Shown in pieces: positions 18,843 to 27,615 of a DNA stretch of 64,000 nucleotides (the first letter of the stretch is position 1; each line of letters starts with the position of its first letter). The notes beneath the pieces are model-generated. The model ran no database searches. It was not told the origin of the DNA and worked only from the letters and a program-made list of their open reading frames with translations. Origin of the DNA: Laceyella putida (GTDB lineage: Bacteria > Bacillota > Bacilli > Thermoactinomycetales > Thermoactinomycetaceae); assembly GCF_042665195.1 (NCBI RefSeq), contig NZ_JBHTBW010000031.1, forward strand, positions 1 to 64,000. Direction: 5' to 3'. Both the position numbers and the translations under genes were made by a program.

Positions 18843-19212
18843 GTTCATTTCCCTCCCTCTCATGATGATCCGGCGCCTGCGACTCTTTGTCCGCCGCCTC
18901 AAGCATGCCATGTTTCTCATCACTAACCTTGTGGTCTGTTTTCAAAACCGATGGTGATGGGAAGGCAGGAACGTCAGGCTCAGACACGGCACTTGTAAAA
19001 TCAAACGCCATTTCTCCCTGTGCCATCGAAGGTTCGGCACGCTTCATCGTTTTTTTGAACTGATCTGTCACTTCCATTAAGGCGGCTGTTCCTTTCACTA
19101 CCGCTTTGCGCACTGCATTTCGCACCGTTGGTGAACCGGCGAACAGCGCCACCCCAGCCACGGCAATCCAGCCCAGCGGCGATTTAACCGGCAACATTTT
19201 ATTCCACTTCAT
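18820..19212 (-). CDS. Small membrane-anchored protein of unknown function
   Basis: 130 aa from the ATG at 19212 (GGAGGG at six bases; another ATG two codons upstream abuts that site). One hydrophobic segment at residues 15-30 (GWIAVAGVALFAGSP) is followed by a basic amphipathic stretch (VRNAVRKAVVKGTAALMEVTDQF) and a long acidic, His- and Glu-rich disordered tail. The N-terminal layout resembles the small gene at 24147 on the other side of the ATPase. No family assigned. It is transcribed divergently from the ATPase across a 147-bp gap. Confidence 0.7.
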   Translation of the reverse strand: MKWNKMLPVKSPLGWIAVAGVALFAGSPTVRNAVRKAVVKGTAALMEVTDQFKKTMKRAEPSMAQGEMAFDFTSAVSEPDVPAFPSPSVLKTDHKVSDEKHGMLEAADKESQAPDHHEREGNEHEDRNEK

Positions 19213-19359
19213 GCTCATCCCTCCAACCTAATTCAACCTTTCTATGCACATTCTGTCCCAAGCTGGATGATTTATGTAAATCGATATAATGCCCTCCATA
19301 CATATTTTGTACAAATCAAGACCAAATTACCTTTGTTATCTTTTGTGGGGTGATCGTAA

Positions 19360-22300
19360 ATGAAACAGACAAAACAACGATACATCCGAATATTTCCTGG
19401 ACATCTGCGAGCAGAAGTGGCCCATTTGCAGGACAATCCCACCGTGGCCCAAACGCTCGTGCGTGAACTGTCCACACTCGCAGGAGTTCAACAAATTAAA
19501 CCCTGCATAACGACGGGTCGTGTGCTTATTCAATTTGATTGTAACCGCGTATCTGTGGAACAAATTTGCAATCAAATACAAACATTGGAGCAAACGTTGA
19601 CTCCAACTTCGACCGGCCTGCCTCCTGCTTGTCATGTTTCAACCTCGGGGCGACAGGCACAGGCAGAAAAAGACATCCCTTCTGTCGAACCTGTCCTGTC
19701 TTCCCAAAAAGAAACAGTTGATAGCAAGGAGATTGAGACCCCAAAAAGATGCCCGGAACGGATAAACTCTCTCTCTTCTCTTATTGCCGGTTTGGATGAA
19801 GTGGCCGCCTCCCAGGAAGGGTCACTTCTGCCGATCTCGATTCCCGACTCTTTCCAACACCTTCTGGCGGAAGAACCCAATCCATCCACCCGACAGTTAC
19901 CGCTTGGACTCGCCGTTACCCTGGGTGGCCTTGTTTTTTTGGGAGCCAAGCAGTGGCTGTTCGGCAAATCGGCAATTGCCCGTCATCCTGCTCTTTTCGC
20001 CTTATCCGGCATTTTGTCAGTGGTGACGGGCTATCCCTTTCTGCGCAAAGGCATTCGCGATTTAGGAAGCAAGCGCCATTGGAATGCGGACTTGATCCTG
20101 GGTACCGCTGCGCTGGGCCTGGGTTTGATGAGGGAAAACCTCCTCTCATTGGCTGGATTGGGCATTCTCCAATATGTGCACTGGAAGCGAGAACAGTCAC
20201 TGGCGCATACCGGGGTTGATGATAGCGAGGCTTATCTTTCTCCGGAAATCAAGCGTTATGCCCAAAAGATGAGTAAGTGGGCTTTTCCGATCGCTGGAGC
20301 GAGTTGGGCCATCACCCGCGATCCGCTGGTTGGGTTAGCCGTGTTGTTGGCGATGAATCCGCGGCCAACGATCATGCCCACGATCGCCGCTTGGAAACAG
20401 GCCGAATCGGATCTCGCCGCGAACGGAGGAACACTTCCTGTTCACGGTAGCTTGGCCCAGTGTGCTCATGCGCAAACCGTACTGGTGGAAGATACTGCCC
20501 AGTTATTTGAAGCATCGGAACCGGGCTTGCGGATCCTGTCCCCCGCACAAGAAGAAGGGCGCCTATGGATGCTCGCCGCCTCCCTTGTGGCCAAAACCAA
20601 GCATCCCTGGCGGAAGGAAATGGAGGAACTCGCGCGACAAACCAAGCACACCACCCGCACGGCCTTTCATGTTCGGGAGGAAACAGACGGGATTTGCGGT
20701 GAAATTAACCAACAGACTTACTACTTGGGAACCTTGTCCTATATGCAAAAGCATCGCATCGCGATGGATCCCCTCTTGCTCAAGTGCAAACGGCTTCAAA
20801 AACAAGGGACGGAGCATGCGATCTTCGTGCGGAAAAAAGGAAACGATGTGGAGTGCCTTGGCATCCTGTACAAAGAAAATCATCCCCCCAGCCGCCAATT
20901 GCTCAGCCTGACAAAACATTTGCAACGGATGGGCCGCTCATTGGCGGTGTTGAATAACAGCTTGGGGATAGAAGCGCATGTCTTGGAACGGTTCCAAATT
21001 GATGCCACATGGCTCCTGTTGAACAAGCGGGAACAGTTGCAACAGCTTCTCCAATCTCAAAGCGAGCCAGTGCTGTTGGCACTCAACGATGTAACAGCCG
21101 ATTGGACTGATCTCAACCTGCCATCGCCTATCATCACACAGGCCCAACTTAAAGGGTTGCCCGAGATGTTGGAAAAAGCCGACCATGTACAGCGACAAAT
21201 CAATAAACAGTTTGCGGTGACGCGCTGGTTTAACCTCATCGGCGTCTGTCTGGCGATTCCGTTTAAAGTGAGTGCGATGATGGTCAATTTGTTGGCTGAT
21301 GCCCTTTCGCTGATCTTTTTCGCCCGGGTCAAACCCGAATCCGCTTCACTTCCCTTTACCCCTGCGGCAGCGGAAGTTTCTGCGGCATTGGCAAAGGAAA
21401 CGACGCCGCTTTCACCAACAGCATCCATCGATTGGCATGCGCTGAGCGTGGAAGAAGTGGTTAATTATTTTGGTGTAAACCCCAAATGGGGCTTGCATCC
21501 ACAACAAGAGCAAGAGTATCGGCGGATGTATGGCAAAAATGCACTTCATCATCAAACCTCTCCCCCATGGTGGAAGTCGTATCTCGGTCAATTCAAAGAG
21601 TTCACCTCTCTTTTGTTGCTCGGCACCACACTGATTTCCTTTTTGACGGGAGACGCGTTCAATGGAGTGGCCATTCTGGCCGTACTGCTTGTGAACGCCG
21701 CAATCGGCACCATTCAGGAGCGCAAGGCGGAACAGGTGGTGGAAGCGTTAAATCAGTATCAGGCTCCTTCCTGCACCGTTTTGCGCGACGGCAAAGAGCA
21801 GGTAATCACTGGTGAAGAGGTGGTGCCCGGTGATTTGGTTTTACTGGAAGCGGGACATCGGGTCCCCGCCGATCTGCGTGTCATTGACAGCTGGAACGCC
21901 GAAGTGGACGAATCCATGCTGACCGGCGAATCGATACCTGTAGCCAAGCATTCCCAACCGCTTCCCGCATCGGCTCCGTTAGCCGAACGTGGAAACATGC
22001 TCTACAAAGGGACGGGTATTTCCCGTGGCCGGGCGATCGGGGTTGTGGTCGCCACAGGCATGGAAACGGAAATGGGCCACCTCATGTCGTTGATGAATGA
22101 AAGAAGCCAAGAAGCGACGCCTCTGCAACAAGAAGTCGCCTCCATCAGCAAAACCTTTGTTTTGGGTGCGCTGGGCATTGCCTTGGCCATCTTTGGTGTC
22201 GGTCTGTTAAGGGGTAACCCGATTCTACAGATGATTCCCGTCACCATTGCGCTTGCCGCCTCGGCCATTCCCGAAGGGCTTCCCGTGACGGTAACCATCG

Positions 22301-24120
22301 CCCTGAGTGCGGGCATATTCCGGATGGCCAAAAAACACACGCTGATCCGCAAGCTGTCCACATTGGAAACACTGGGCCGGGCAACGGTGATCTGCACAGA
22401 CAAAACCGGCACGCTCACCAAAAATGAAATGACCGTCAGAAAGGCGGCCACGCTCTCCCATACGTGGGACGTAACGGGAGAAGGGTATCAACCACAAGGG
22501 GAGTTGGTAAGCGAGACATCCCATTCACCCGAGGCGGAAGCGGATTTGTCCAAATTGGTGCAGGTCGCAACCCTCTGCAACAATACCCAGTTAATTGAAC
22601 AAGATGGCACTTGGACGATTCAAGGCGACCCAACGGAAGGTGCCTTACTCACTTTTGCTCACAAGACGGGCGTCTCCATTGGTGATCCCACTTGTTGGCG
22701 CCGTGAACATGAAATCCCGTTTGATTCGGAAACGGCGAAGATGAGCGTGGTGTGTCGCGAAGCCGACAAAAAGCAAGACAAACTCTGTTATGTGCTGACC
22801 AAAGGTTCGATTGAGTCGGTATTAAAGCAATGTGCGTTTGCGCAAATCAATGGCCAGGTTGTTCCACTTACAGAACAGCATAAGCAGCGGATCGCCAAGC
22901 TGAACGAAGCATGGGCCCAGGACTCCTTGCGGGTATTGGCCTTCAGCTATCGCCCAATCGATTGGGATGGAAATCGAGATGGGATTGAGAACGATTCCAT
23001 TTTTGTCGGTCTCGTCGGCATGATCGATCCGCCCAAACCGGGAATTGACTTGGACATTCAGCAGGCCATTCAGTTGGGCGCACGCCCCGTGATGATTACA
23101 GGCGACCATCCAACAACGGCCTATGCCATCGCCAAAGAGATTGGACTGAGTGAAGAACCGCTCATCATGACAGGCAATGAGTTGGACCGGCTCACCGATG
23201 AAGAGCTTAAGGAACGGATCGGCCACATCTCCGTCTTCGCCCGCGTCACGCCTGAGCATAAATTGCGGATTGTGCAGATGTACCAACACTTGGGGCATAT
23301 TGTGGCCATGACGGGGGACGGCATCAACGATACGCCGGCCATCAAGCAAGCCAATGTCGGTATCGCCATGGGGCAAACCGGGACGGAAGTCACCAAAGAA
23401 ACCGCTGATATGGTGTTGGAAAAGGATGATTTCGGCTCGATCGTTGAAGGAATCAAAGAAGGGAGAACCATTGTCTCCAACATCCGGCAAGCGTTAGGCT
23501 GCCTCTTAACCGGGAATCTGGCGGAAATTCTCGTCACAGGCATTTCTGTCATTACCGGACTCCCACTGCCGCTCATCCCCATCCAAATTTTGTTGATGAA
23601 TTTGCTGACAGATGCCCTTCCGGCCATGGTATTGGCCATGAACCCAGATGGCAAGAATCAGAAGCGGGAGCTGGGGCGCATTGCAGACCGCTCGCTGTAC
23701 GCGAAAGTCCTCCTGAGTGGGACGTTGTTGGGAGTTGGCTCTTTGGGCTTGTTTATTGGCAGCTTGGCCAGCGGAATCCCGTTGCCGATAGCGCAAACCA
23801 TCGCTTTCTCTGCTTTGGTGGTCGGTCAACTGGTGCAAACCTTCTTCTGGCGCAATCAACAATCCGACCACGCAGGAGGATGGATGAAAGACCGGTTCCT
23901 GCTTGGCTCGATGGCCGTTTCAGCTTTGGCTTTACTCAGTGCCGTCTATCTGCCTCCGCTGCAAGCATTTTTCCACACCGCTCCATTGACGATGTCACAC
24001 TGGGGCAAAATCTTACTGATGACTTTGGGAGTCGCGGGGATATCAAAGATCCTTTACCCCTTTCTTAATCGGCCAGCTTCCCCGGCTGGCCCCCCTATCC
24101 TTCAATCACTCGCTGCTTAA
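19360..24120 (+). CDS. Giant P-type ATPase with degenerate N-terminal half (CtpI/CtpH-like)
   Basis: 1586 aa. Residues 1-80 form a ferredoxin-like HMA-type domain without CxxC. Residues about 185-660 look like a P-type ATPase half that has lost its phosphorylation motif (VLVEDTAQLF at 374-383 in place of DKTGTLT) but keeps membrane segments and a hinge-like end. Residues about 700-1586 form a complete P2-type pump: TGES 855-858, PEGLP 971-975, DKTGTLT with Asp1014, KGSIE, and GDGIND 1319-1324, plus LLMNLLTDALPA in the membrane domain as in Ca2+ pumps. The double architecture resembles mycobacterial CtpI and CtpH. The transported ion is unknown, with calcium or another divalent cation plausible. 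GTGGGGTGAT precedes the ATG. Confidence 0.9.
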   Translation: MKQTKQRYIRIFPGHLRAEVAHLQDNPTVAQTLVRELSTLAGVQQIKPCITTGRVLIQFDCNRVSVEQICNQIQTLEQTLTPTSTGLPPACHVSTSGRQAQAEKDIPSVEPVLSSQKETVDSKEIETPKRCPERINSLSSLIAGLDEVAASQEGSLLPISIPDSFQHLLAEEPNPSTRQLPLGLAVTLGGLVFLGAKQWLFGKSAIARHPALFALSGILSVVTGYPFLRKGIRDLGSKRHWNADLILGTAALGLGLMRENLLSLAGLGILQYVHWKREQSLAHTGVDDSEAYLSPEIKRYAQKMSKWAFPIAGASWAITRDPLVGLAVLLAMNPRPTIMPTIAAWKQAESDLAANGGTLPVHGSLAQCAHAQTVLVEDTAQLFEASEPGLRILSPAQEEGRLWMLAASLVAKTKHPWRKEMEELARQTKHTTRTAFHVREETDGICGEINQQTYYLGTLSYMQKHRIAMDPLLLKCKRLQKQGTEHAIFVRKKGNDVECLGILYKENHPPSRQLLSLTKHLQRMGRSLAVLNNSLGIEAHVLERFQIDATWLLLNKREQLQQLLQSQSEPVLLALNDVTADWTDLNLPSPIITQAQLKGLPEMLEKADHVQRQINKQFAVTRWFNLIGVCLAIPFKVSAMMVNLLADALSLIFFARVKPESASLPFTPAAAEVSAALAKETTPLSPTASIDWHALSVEEVVNYFGVNPKWGLHPQQEQEYRRMYGKNALHHQTSPPWWKSYLGQFKEFTSLLLLGTTLISFLTGDAFNGVAILAVLLVNAAIGTIQERKAEQVVEALNQYQAPSCTVLRDGKEQVITGEEVVPGDLVLLEAGHRVPADLRVIDSWNAEVDESMLTGESIPVAKHSQPLPASAPLAERGNMLYKGTGISRGRAIGVVVATGMETEMGHLMSLMNERSQEATPLQQEVASISKTFVLGALGIALAIFGVGLLRGNPILQMIPVTIALAASAIPEGLPVTVTIALSAGIFRMAKKHTLIRKLSTLETLGRATVICTDKTGTLTKNEMTVRKAATLSHTWDVTGEGYQPQGELVSETSHSPEAEADLSKLVQVATLCNNTQLIEQDGTWTIQGDPTEGALLTFAHKTGVSIGDPTCWRREHEIPFDSETAKMSVVCREADKKQDKLCYVLTKGSIESVLKQCAFAQINGQVVPLTEQHKQRIAKLNEAWAQDSLRVLAFSYRPIDWDGNRDGIENDSIFVGLVGMIDPPKPGIDLDIQQAIQLGARPVMITGDHPTTAYAIAKEIGLSEEPLIMTGNELDRLTDEELKERIGHISVFARVTPEHKLRIVQMYQHLGHIVAMTGDGINDTPAIKQANVGIAMGQTGTEVTKETADMVLEKDDFGSIVEGIKEGRTIVSNIRQALGCLLTGNLAEILVTGISVITGLPLPLIPIQILLMNLLTDALPAMVLAMNPDGKNQKRELGRIADRSLYAKVLLSGTLLGVGSLGLFIGSLASGIPLPIAQTIAFSALVVGQLVQTFFWRNQQSDHAGGWMKDRFLLGSMAVSALALLSAVYLPPLQAFFHTAPLTMSHWGKILLMTLGVAGISKILYPFLNRPASPAGPPILQSLAA

Positions 24121-24146
24121 GCAAGCACGTACGGGAGGTGTTCATA

Positions 24147-24401
24147 TTGAAATCGCAAGCTGAAAAGTGGATTGTTGCCGCGGCATTGGCCGTGGCCTTA
24201 CCCACACTGTTGCCCATCTTCAAAAAAACGGCTGGCCCGTTGATCAACCAGGGTAGCCAATGGATCAAACACACGGGGAAACAGGCCAAAATCCTGTCAG
24301 TCAAACTAAGGCATGAATTGGAAGACATTTGGTTGGAAGCGCAGGTGGAACGCATGCAGAAAAACCGGAGCAGAAAATCCTCCAGCCAACTCTATATATA
24401 A
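24147..24401 (+). CDS. Small amphipathic/membrane protein downstream of the P-type ATPase
   Basis: 84 aa from a TTG at 24147 with GGGAGGTG six bases upstream; a GTG at 24138 sits inside that ribosome site. A hydrophobic N-terminal helix (WIVAAALAVALPTLLPIF) precedes a basic helical tail. The general plan is reminiscent of small DUF5132-type proteins that accompany HMA-domain P-type ATPases, but I cannot confirm the family. It starts 26 bp after the ATPase stop and is clearly in the same operon. Confidence 0.72.
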   Translation: MKSQAEKWIVAAALAVALPTLLPIFKKTAGPLINQGSQWIKHTGKQAKILSVKLRHELEDIWLEAQVERMQKNRSRKSSSQLYI

Positions 24402-24422
24402 CCGAAGGGAGTCACACCTGAC

Positions 24423-24668
24423 ATGGAATCGCAAGCAACGATTGAACAACACTTAAAGCAAGCGTTTTACCATCTGACCACGGCGGTGAACCAAAGCCTG
24501 CAGCAAGTGATGCAAAACGAGGATGCCAAACAACGCCTGGGCGCCATGTGGGAAGCGTTCCTCGTGCAATTTTTTGATTATGTGAAAAAACAAGGGAAAA
24601 TAAACAACCTCGATATGCTCGGTTGGATTCCCAAGACGAAACTGACCAAACTATTTCTATTTAAGTAA
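24423..24668 (+). CDS. Small hypothetical protein, end of the P-type ATPase operon
   Basis: 81 aa, soluble and helical, without clear membrane segments (MESQATIEQHLKQAFYHL at the start). AAGGGAG lies 11 bases upstream of the ATG and the gap to the preceding gene is 21 bp. The gene is followed immediately by a terminator. No family recognised; presumably an accessory of the ATPase by position only. Confidence 0.65.
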   Translation: MESQATIEQHLKQAFYHLTTAVNQSLQQVMQNEDAKQRLGAMWEAFLVQFFDYVKKQGKINNLDMLGWIPKTKLTKLFLFK

Positions 24669-24695
24669 ACACCGCCCCGCCAGCGGTGTTTTTTT
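24668..24695 (+). terminator. Intrinsic terminator of the P-type ATPase operon
   Basis: Hairpin AACACCGC / GCGGTGTT followed by T5, overlapping the last base of the stop codon of the last gene. Confidence 0.9.
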
Positions 24696-24773
24696 GCCCA
24701 TTTTTTATGGGCCAATTGCATCATTGCGGCAATAATAATCTGAATATTAAGAAACAAACAGCCGGAACAAAAC

Positions 24774-24814
24774 AAAATACCTCCTTCTCTTCCCTGGCGG
24801 GAATGAGAAGGAGG
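24774..24814 (-). terminator. Intrinsic terminator after the gene at 24844
   Basis: Minus-strand hairpin CCTCCTTCTC / GAGAAGGAGG followed by a TATTTTGTTTTG tract. Confidence 0.75.
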
Positions 24815-24843
24815 CGCCTTCAATGGAATAAAAAATGGTTTGC

Positions 24844-25212
24844 TCACTCATGCTCGCGCTTGGGTCGCTCCGGTTGGCTGCCGAATAAGTTCTCATCCAT
24901 CAAGTTGCCCATATCCCCCATGCCAGGAGTCAACGGAATATTCTTGTCATCCGTTTGCCCGCGATTCTCTGTCGGTTTCCCATTTTGTGCCTTTGGCTTC
25001 CGTTTCAAGAATTTCGTCAAATCGATATACTGCCCCATCTGTTCCTTCGTTTGCGCCGCCAGGTTGGACATGGTGACCACCATTCCCTGCTCCTGCGATT
25101 TGGCCAACAGGCGGCGGATGGAGGGGGCCAGCAAATAAACCAGTATGCCGATGACCACCAGCCACAAGAGCATGCTACCAGCCCCGCCGCGTTCTTTTCT
25201 CCAGTAATTCAT
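24844..25212 (-). CDS. Single-pass membrane protein of unknown function near tatC
   Basis: 122 aa. GGAGG lies seven bases before the ATG. After a short basic start (NYWRKERGGAGS) one membrane helix (SMLLWLVVIGILVYLLAPSI) is followed by a hydrophilic cytoplasmic or external tail rich in Lys, Gln and Pro. Its size and single N-terminal helix could recall TatA, but it lacks the TatA FGP hinge and amphipathic helix pattern, so it should not be called TatA. It is downstream of tatC in the same direction, but separated by tatC's long terminator. Confidence 0.7.
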   Translation of the reverse strand: MNYWRKERGGAGSMLLWLVVIGILVYLLAPSIRRLLAKSQEQGMVVTMSNLAAQTKEQMGQYIDLTKFLKRKPKAQNGKPTENRGQTDDKNIPLTPGMGDMGNLMDENLFGSQPERPKREHE

Positions 25213-25273
25213 GACAAAACCTCCAACATGTTGTCCTCATGTTGAAGTTTGCCCCAAACAACAAAGGTTATGT

Positions 25274-25337
25274 AAAAAAAGCCGTTGCCGCAGGTGACAT
25301 CCGGACAAGTCGAGATGGTTCCCGCTCGGCAAACGGC
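25274..25337 (-). terminator. Intrinsic terminator after tatC
   Basis: Long minus-strand hairpin with arms GCCGTTTGCCG / CGGCAACGGC and a large internal region, followed by T7, starting seven bases after the tatC stop. Confidence 0.85.
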
Positions 25338-25343
25338 AATTTT

Positions 25344-26105
25344 TCAAGCCCTGGTTTGGCTCGCTTCCATTTCCTGCTCGGCCTCTTCCCGTTCCATCTT
25401 CTTCGCCAGCCATACCGACAACCAGATGCTGATCTCATACAGCACGATCAGTGGAATGGCCACCAAGATATTGCTGGCAAAATCGGGCGGCGTGATGACC
25501 GCCGCGATCACCACCATGATGAAGTAGGCATATCGTCTCATCTTCACCAACAACTGAGGGGTGACAAGCCGGATGCGGGTCAGGAACAGGATGATGATCG
25601 GAAGCTCGAAAAAAGCACCCAGCGGCAAAATCACGCCAAACAAGAAACTGAAGGTATCCTTCACATTAAATAAGGTGCCCAATTGCATCTGCTTGCTGAT
25701 CCCCAACAAAAACTCAAGCAGATAAGGAACAATGACAAAATAACCAAACGCAATCCCGAGCAGGAACAACCCAACAGCGACCGGGATGTACAAGAGCGCC
25801 GCCCGTTGCTCCCGCGGATGCAGTCCCGGACGGACAAATTGCCAGACATGGTACAAGAGGATGGGTAACGTAATGATGAAGGCCAGCAAAAAAGAGATGT
25901 TCATATAAATGCGCAAGCCATCGGTGGGGCCCATGGTATTCAGCTCTTCTTTCGGGATCAGGTCATTCTTGATGTATCCGAATATCTCCATGGAAAACGA
26001 AAAGCTCACCACCAAGGCGATGACATAAAACAGCAAACACCAAATGATTCTGCGACGCAACTCACCCAAGTGGTCAGACAGCGGCTGCAACTCATCATTC
26101 TTCAT
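25344..26105 (-). CDS. tatC: Sec-independent protein translocase TatC
   Basis: 253 aa with six membrane helices. The conserved cytoplasmic N-terminus (LSDHLGELRRRI) that recognises the twin-arginine signal peptide is intact, as is the FVRPGLHPREQR loop. TatC is the receptor core of the twin-arginine translocase for folded proteins. It lies 33 bp after rex. No tatA is present in this locus, although B. subtilis has a tatA next to this tatC homologue, so TatA must be encoded elsewhere. Confidence 0.97.
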   Translation of the reverse strand: MKNDELQPLSDHLGELRRRIIWCLLFYVIALVVSFSFSMEIFGYIKNDLIPKEELNTMGPTDGLRIYMNISFLLAFIITLPILLYHVWQFVRPGLHPREQRAALLYIPVAVGLFLLGIAFGYFVIVPYLLEFLLGISKQMQLGTLFNVKDTFSFLFGVILPLGAFFELPIIILFLTRIRLVTPQLLVKMRRYAYFIMVVIAAVITPPDFASNILVAIPLIVLYEISIWLSVWLAKKMEREEAEQEMEASQTRA

Positions 26106-26138
26106 CTCAAGACGACTCCCTTGACATAAGATTGCGGG

Positions 26139-26804
26139 TTACTCTTTCACATCAGGCAGTTCAATGTTCTCTTCATCCGGGAAATTTTTCAGGAAATAAA
26201 TCAAGGTCTGCAACTCAATCGTCAAATCGATATTATGGATCCGCACTTTGGGCGGCGCGATCAACCGGGCCGGCGTAAAGTTGAGGATCCCGCGAATGCC
26301 CGCTTCGAATAAGAAATCGGCCGTCGCTTGGGCCACATTGACCGGAACCGTCAAAATGGCCACTTCCACATTGTGCAACGCGATCACTTCTTGGAGCCGG
26401 TCCATCGAATAGACGGGAATCCCGTCGATGTCGGATCCCACTTTGCCCGGATCTTGATCAAACCCGGCCACAATCTTGGTATTATGACTACGATAAAAAT
26501 TATACCGCAATAAAGCCGTTCCGAGGTTTCCCACACCGATCAAAACAACGTTGGTCACCTCGTCTTGCTTCAAAAAGTCGCGCAAAAACTGGAGCAGATA
26601 CGTCACATTATAGCCATATCCTTTTTTCCCAAGTTCACCGAGATAAGAGAAGTCCCTCCGGATCGTCGCCGGATCAATCTGCAACGCGTCACTCAAATCG
26701 GATGAGGAGACGCGCTGTTTCCCGATCGCGTGCAATTTCTCCAAATATCGATAATACAAAGGCAAACGTTTGGCTGTCACCTGAGGAATCTTTTGTTCAG
26801 CCAT
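26139..26804 (-). CDS. rex: Redox-sensing transcriptional repressor Rex
   Basis: 221 aa. The N-terminal winged helix (LPLYYRYLEKLHAIGKQRVSS, DPATIRRDFSYLGE) binds DNA. The Rossmann domain carries GVGNLGTAL for NADH, and the domain-swapped C-terminal helix is present. Rex represses anaerobic and fermentative genes until NADH rises. It is placed upstream of tatC as in B. subtilis. No obvious Rex box (TTGTGAA-N8-TTCACAA) was found in its immediate upstream region. Confidence 0.97.
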   Translation of the reverse strand: MAEQKIPQVTAKRLPLYYRYLEKLHAIGKQRVSSSDLSDALQIDPATIRRDFSYLGELGKKGYGYNVTYLLQFLRDFLKQDEVTNVVLIGVGNLGTALLRYNFYRSHNTKIVAGFDQDPGKVGSDIDGIPVYSMDRLQEVIALHNVEVAILTVPVNVAQATADFLFEAGIRGILNFTPARLIAPPKVRIHNIDLTIELQTLIYFLKNFPDEENIELPDVKE

Positions 26805-26892
26805 CTTGTTCCCCTACACCTCCATATTGTGAACTTCCGAACAAAGAGCATGCATGTCCAATCATACCACAAATCATTCATACTTTAAAAAA

Positions 26893-27465
26893 CTATTTCA
26901 CAAACGACACCACTTGCTGCGAACTGACCAACAGATGAAGGGGTTGGTCATGCGCTTCGGGATAGACCGTCGGCACAATCTGCTCGGGATAAGCCACGCC
27001 GATGCGCCAAGCCTTCAGCGGCTGGGCAAACAACCGGTCATAATAGCCTCCGCCATAACCCAACCGGTAACCTTGCAGGTCAAAAGCCACCCCCGGCACA
27101 ATCACGGCTTCCAGCTCCTCTCCCGCAACGAAGCGCTCCTTGATCGCCGGAGGCTCCAGGATGCCATAGGCTCCCACTTCACAATCGCACAAGGAGTCCA
27201 CCCGATATCCCCGAAGCTGGCGGCTTGCCCGATCCACTCTGGGCAAGACCACTTGCTTTCCCAGTTGAATAGCTGTCTCCATCGCTTTCCGCACATCCAC
27301 TTCATTTCGAAATGGCATGTAAAAACAGATCGTGGTAGACTGTTGAAAAACAGGATGTTCAATCAAGTTTCGACAAATTTCTTCTGAACTTTCTTGCATA
27401 TATTCGGGAGCCAGCCGGTTTCTGCGCTCCAGCTGTCGCTTGCGTAACATTTCTTTGTTGGACAT
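26893..27465 (-). CDS. 5-formyltetrahydrofolate cyclo-ligase
   Basis: 190 aa from the ATG at 27465 (AAGGA ten bases upstream); an in-frame extension to 27519 lacks a ribosome site. The signature VPGVAFDLQGYRLGYGGGYYDR near residues 135-157 is diagnostic of the family, which converts 5-formyl-THF to 5,10-methenyl-THF with ATP. The N-terminal ATP-binding segment (KEMLRKRQLERRN) is also conserved. It appears as a single gene between rex and the ABC-F gene, not its usual position in B. subtilis. Confidence 0.95.
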   Translation of the reverse strand: MSNKEMLRKRQLERRNRLAPEYMQESSEEICRNLIEHPVFQQSTTICFYMPFRNEVDVRKAMETAIQLGKQVVLPRVDRASRQLRGYRVDSLCDCEVGAYGILEPPAIKERFVAGEELEAVIVPGVAFDLQGYRLGYGGGYYDRLFAQPLKAWRIGVAYPEQIVPTVYPEAHDQPLHLLVSSQQVVSFVK

Positions 27466-27615
27466 GAGTGCTTCATCCTTCAATTTTATGTTAATCCTCA
27501 TTATTTTACCAGAAAACATTTCTTCCCGTTCTCCAAAACTTGGCCTCGAACTGATTTGCTCTCACTCCGCGTCTCCATTACACTGGAAAGTGAACGAATG
27601 AACGAGGTGACATCC

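Noticed and set aside
20461..21360. Frameshift or assembly error producing the 1586-aa ATPase
   Set aside because: The frame is continuous with consistent codon use and known two-halved relatives exist, so fusion by error is unlikely.
24844..25212. TatA homologue
   Set aside because: One N-terminal helix and position near tatC are suggestive, but the FGP hinge and amphipathic helix of TatA are absent.
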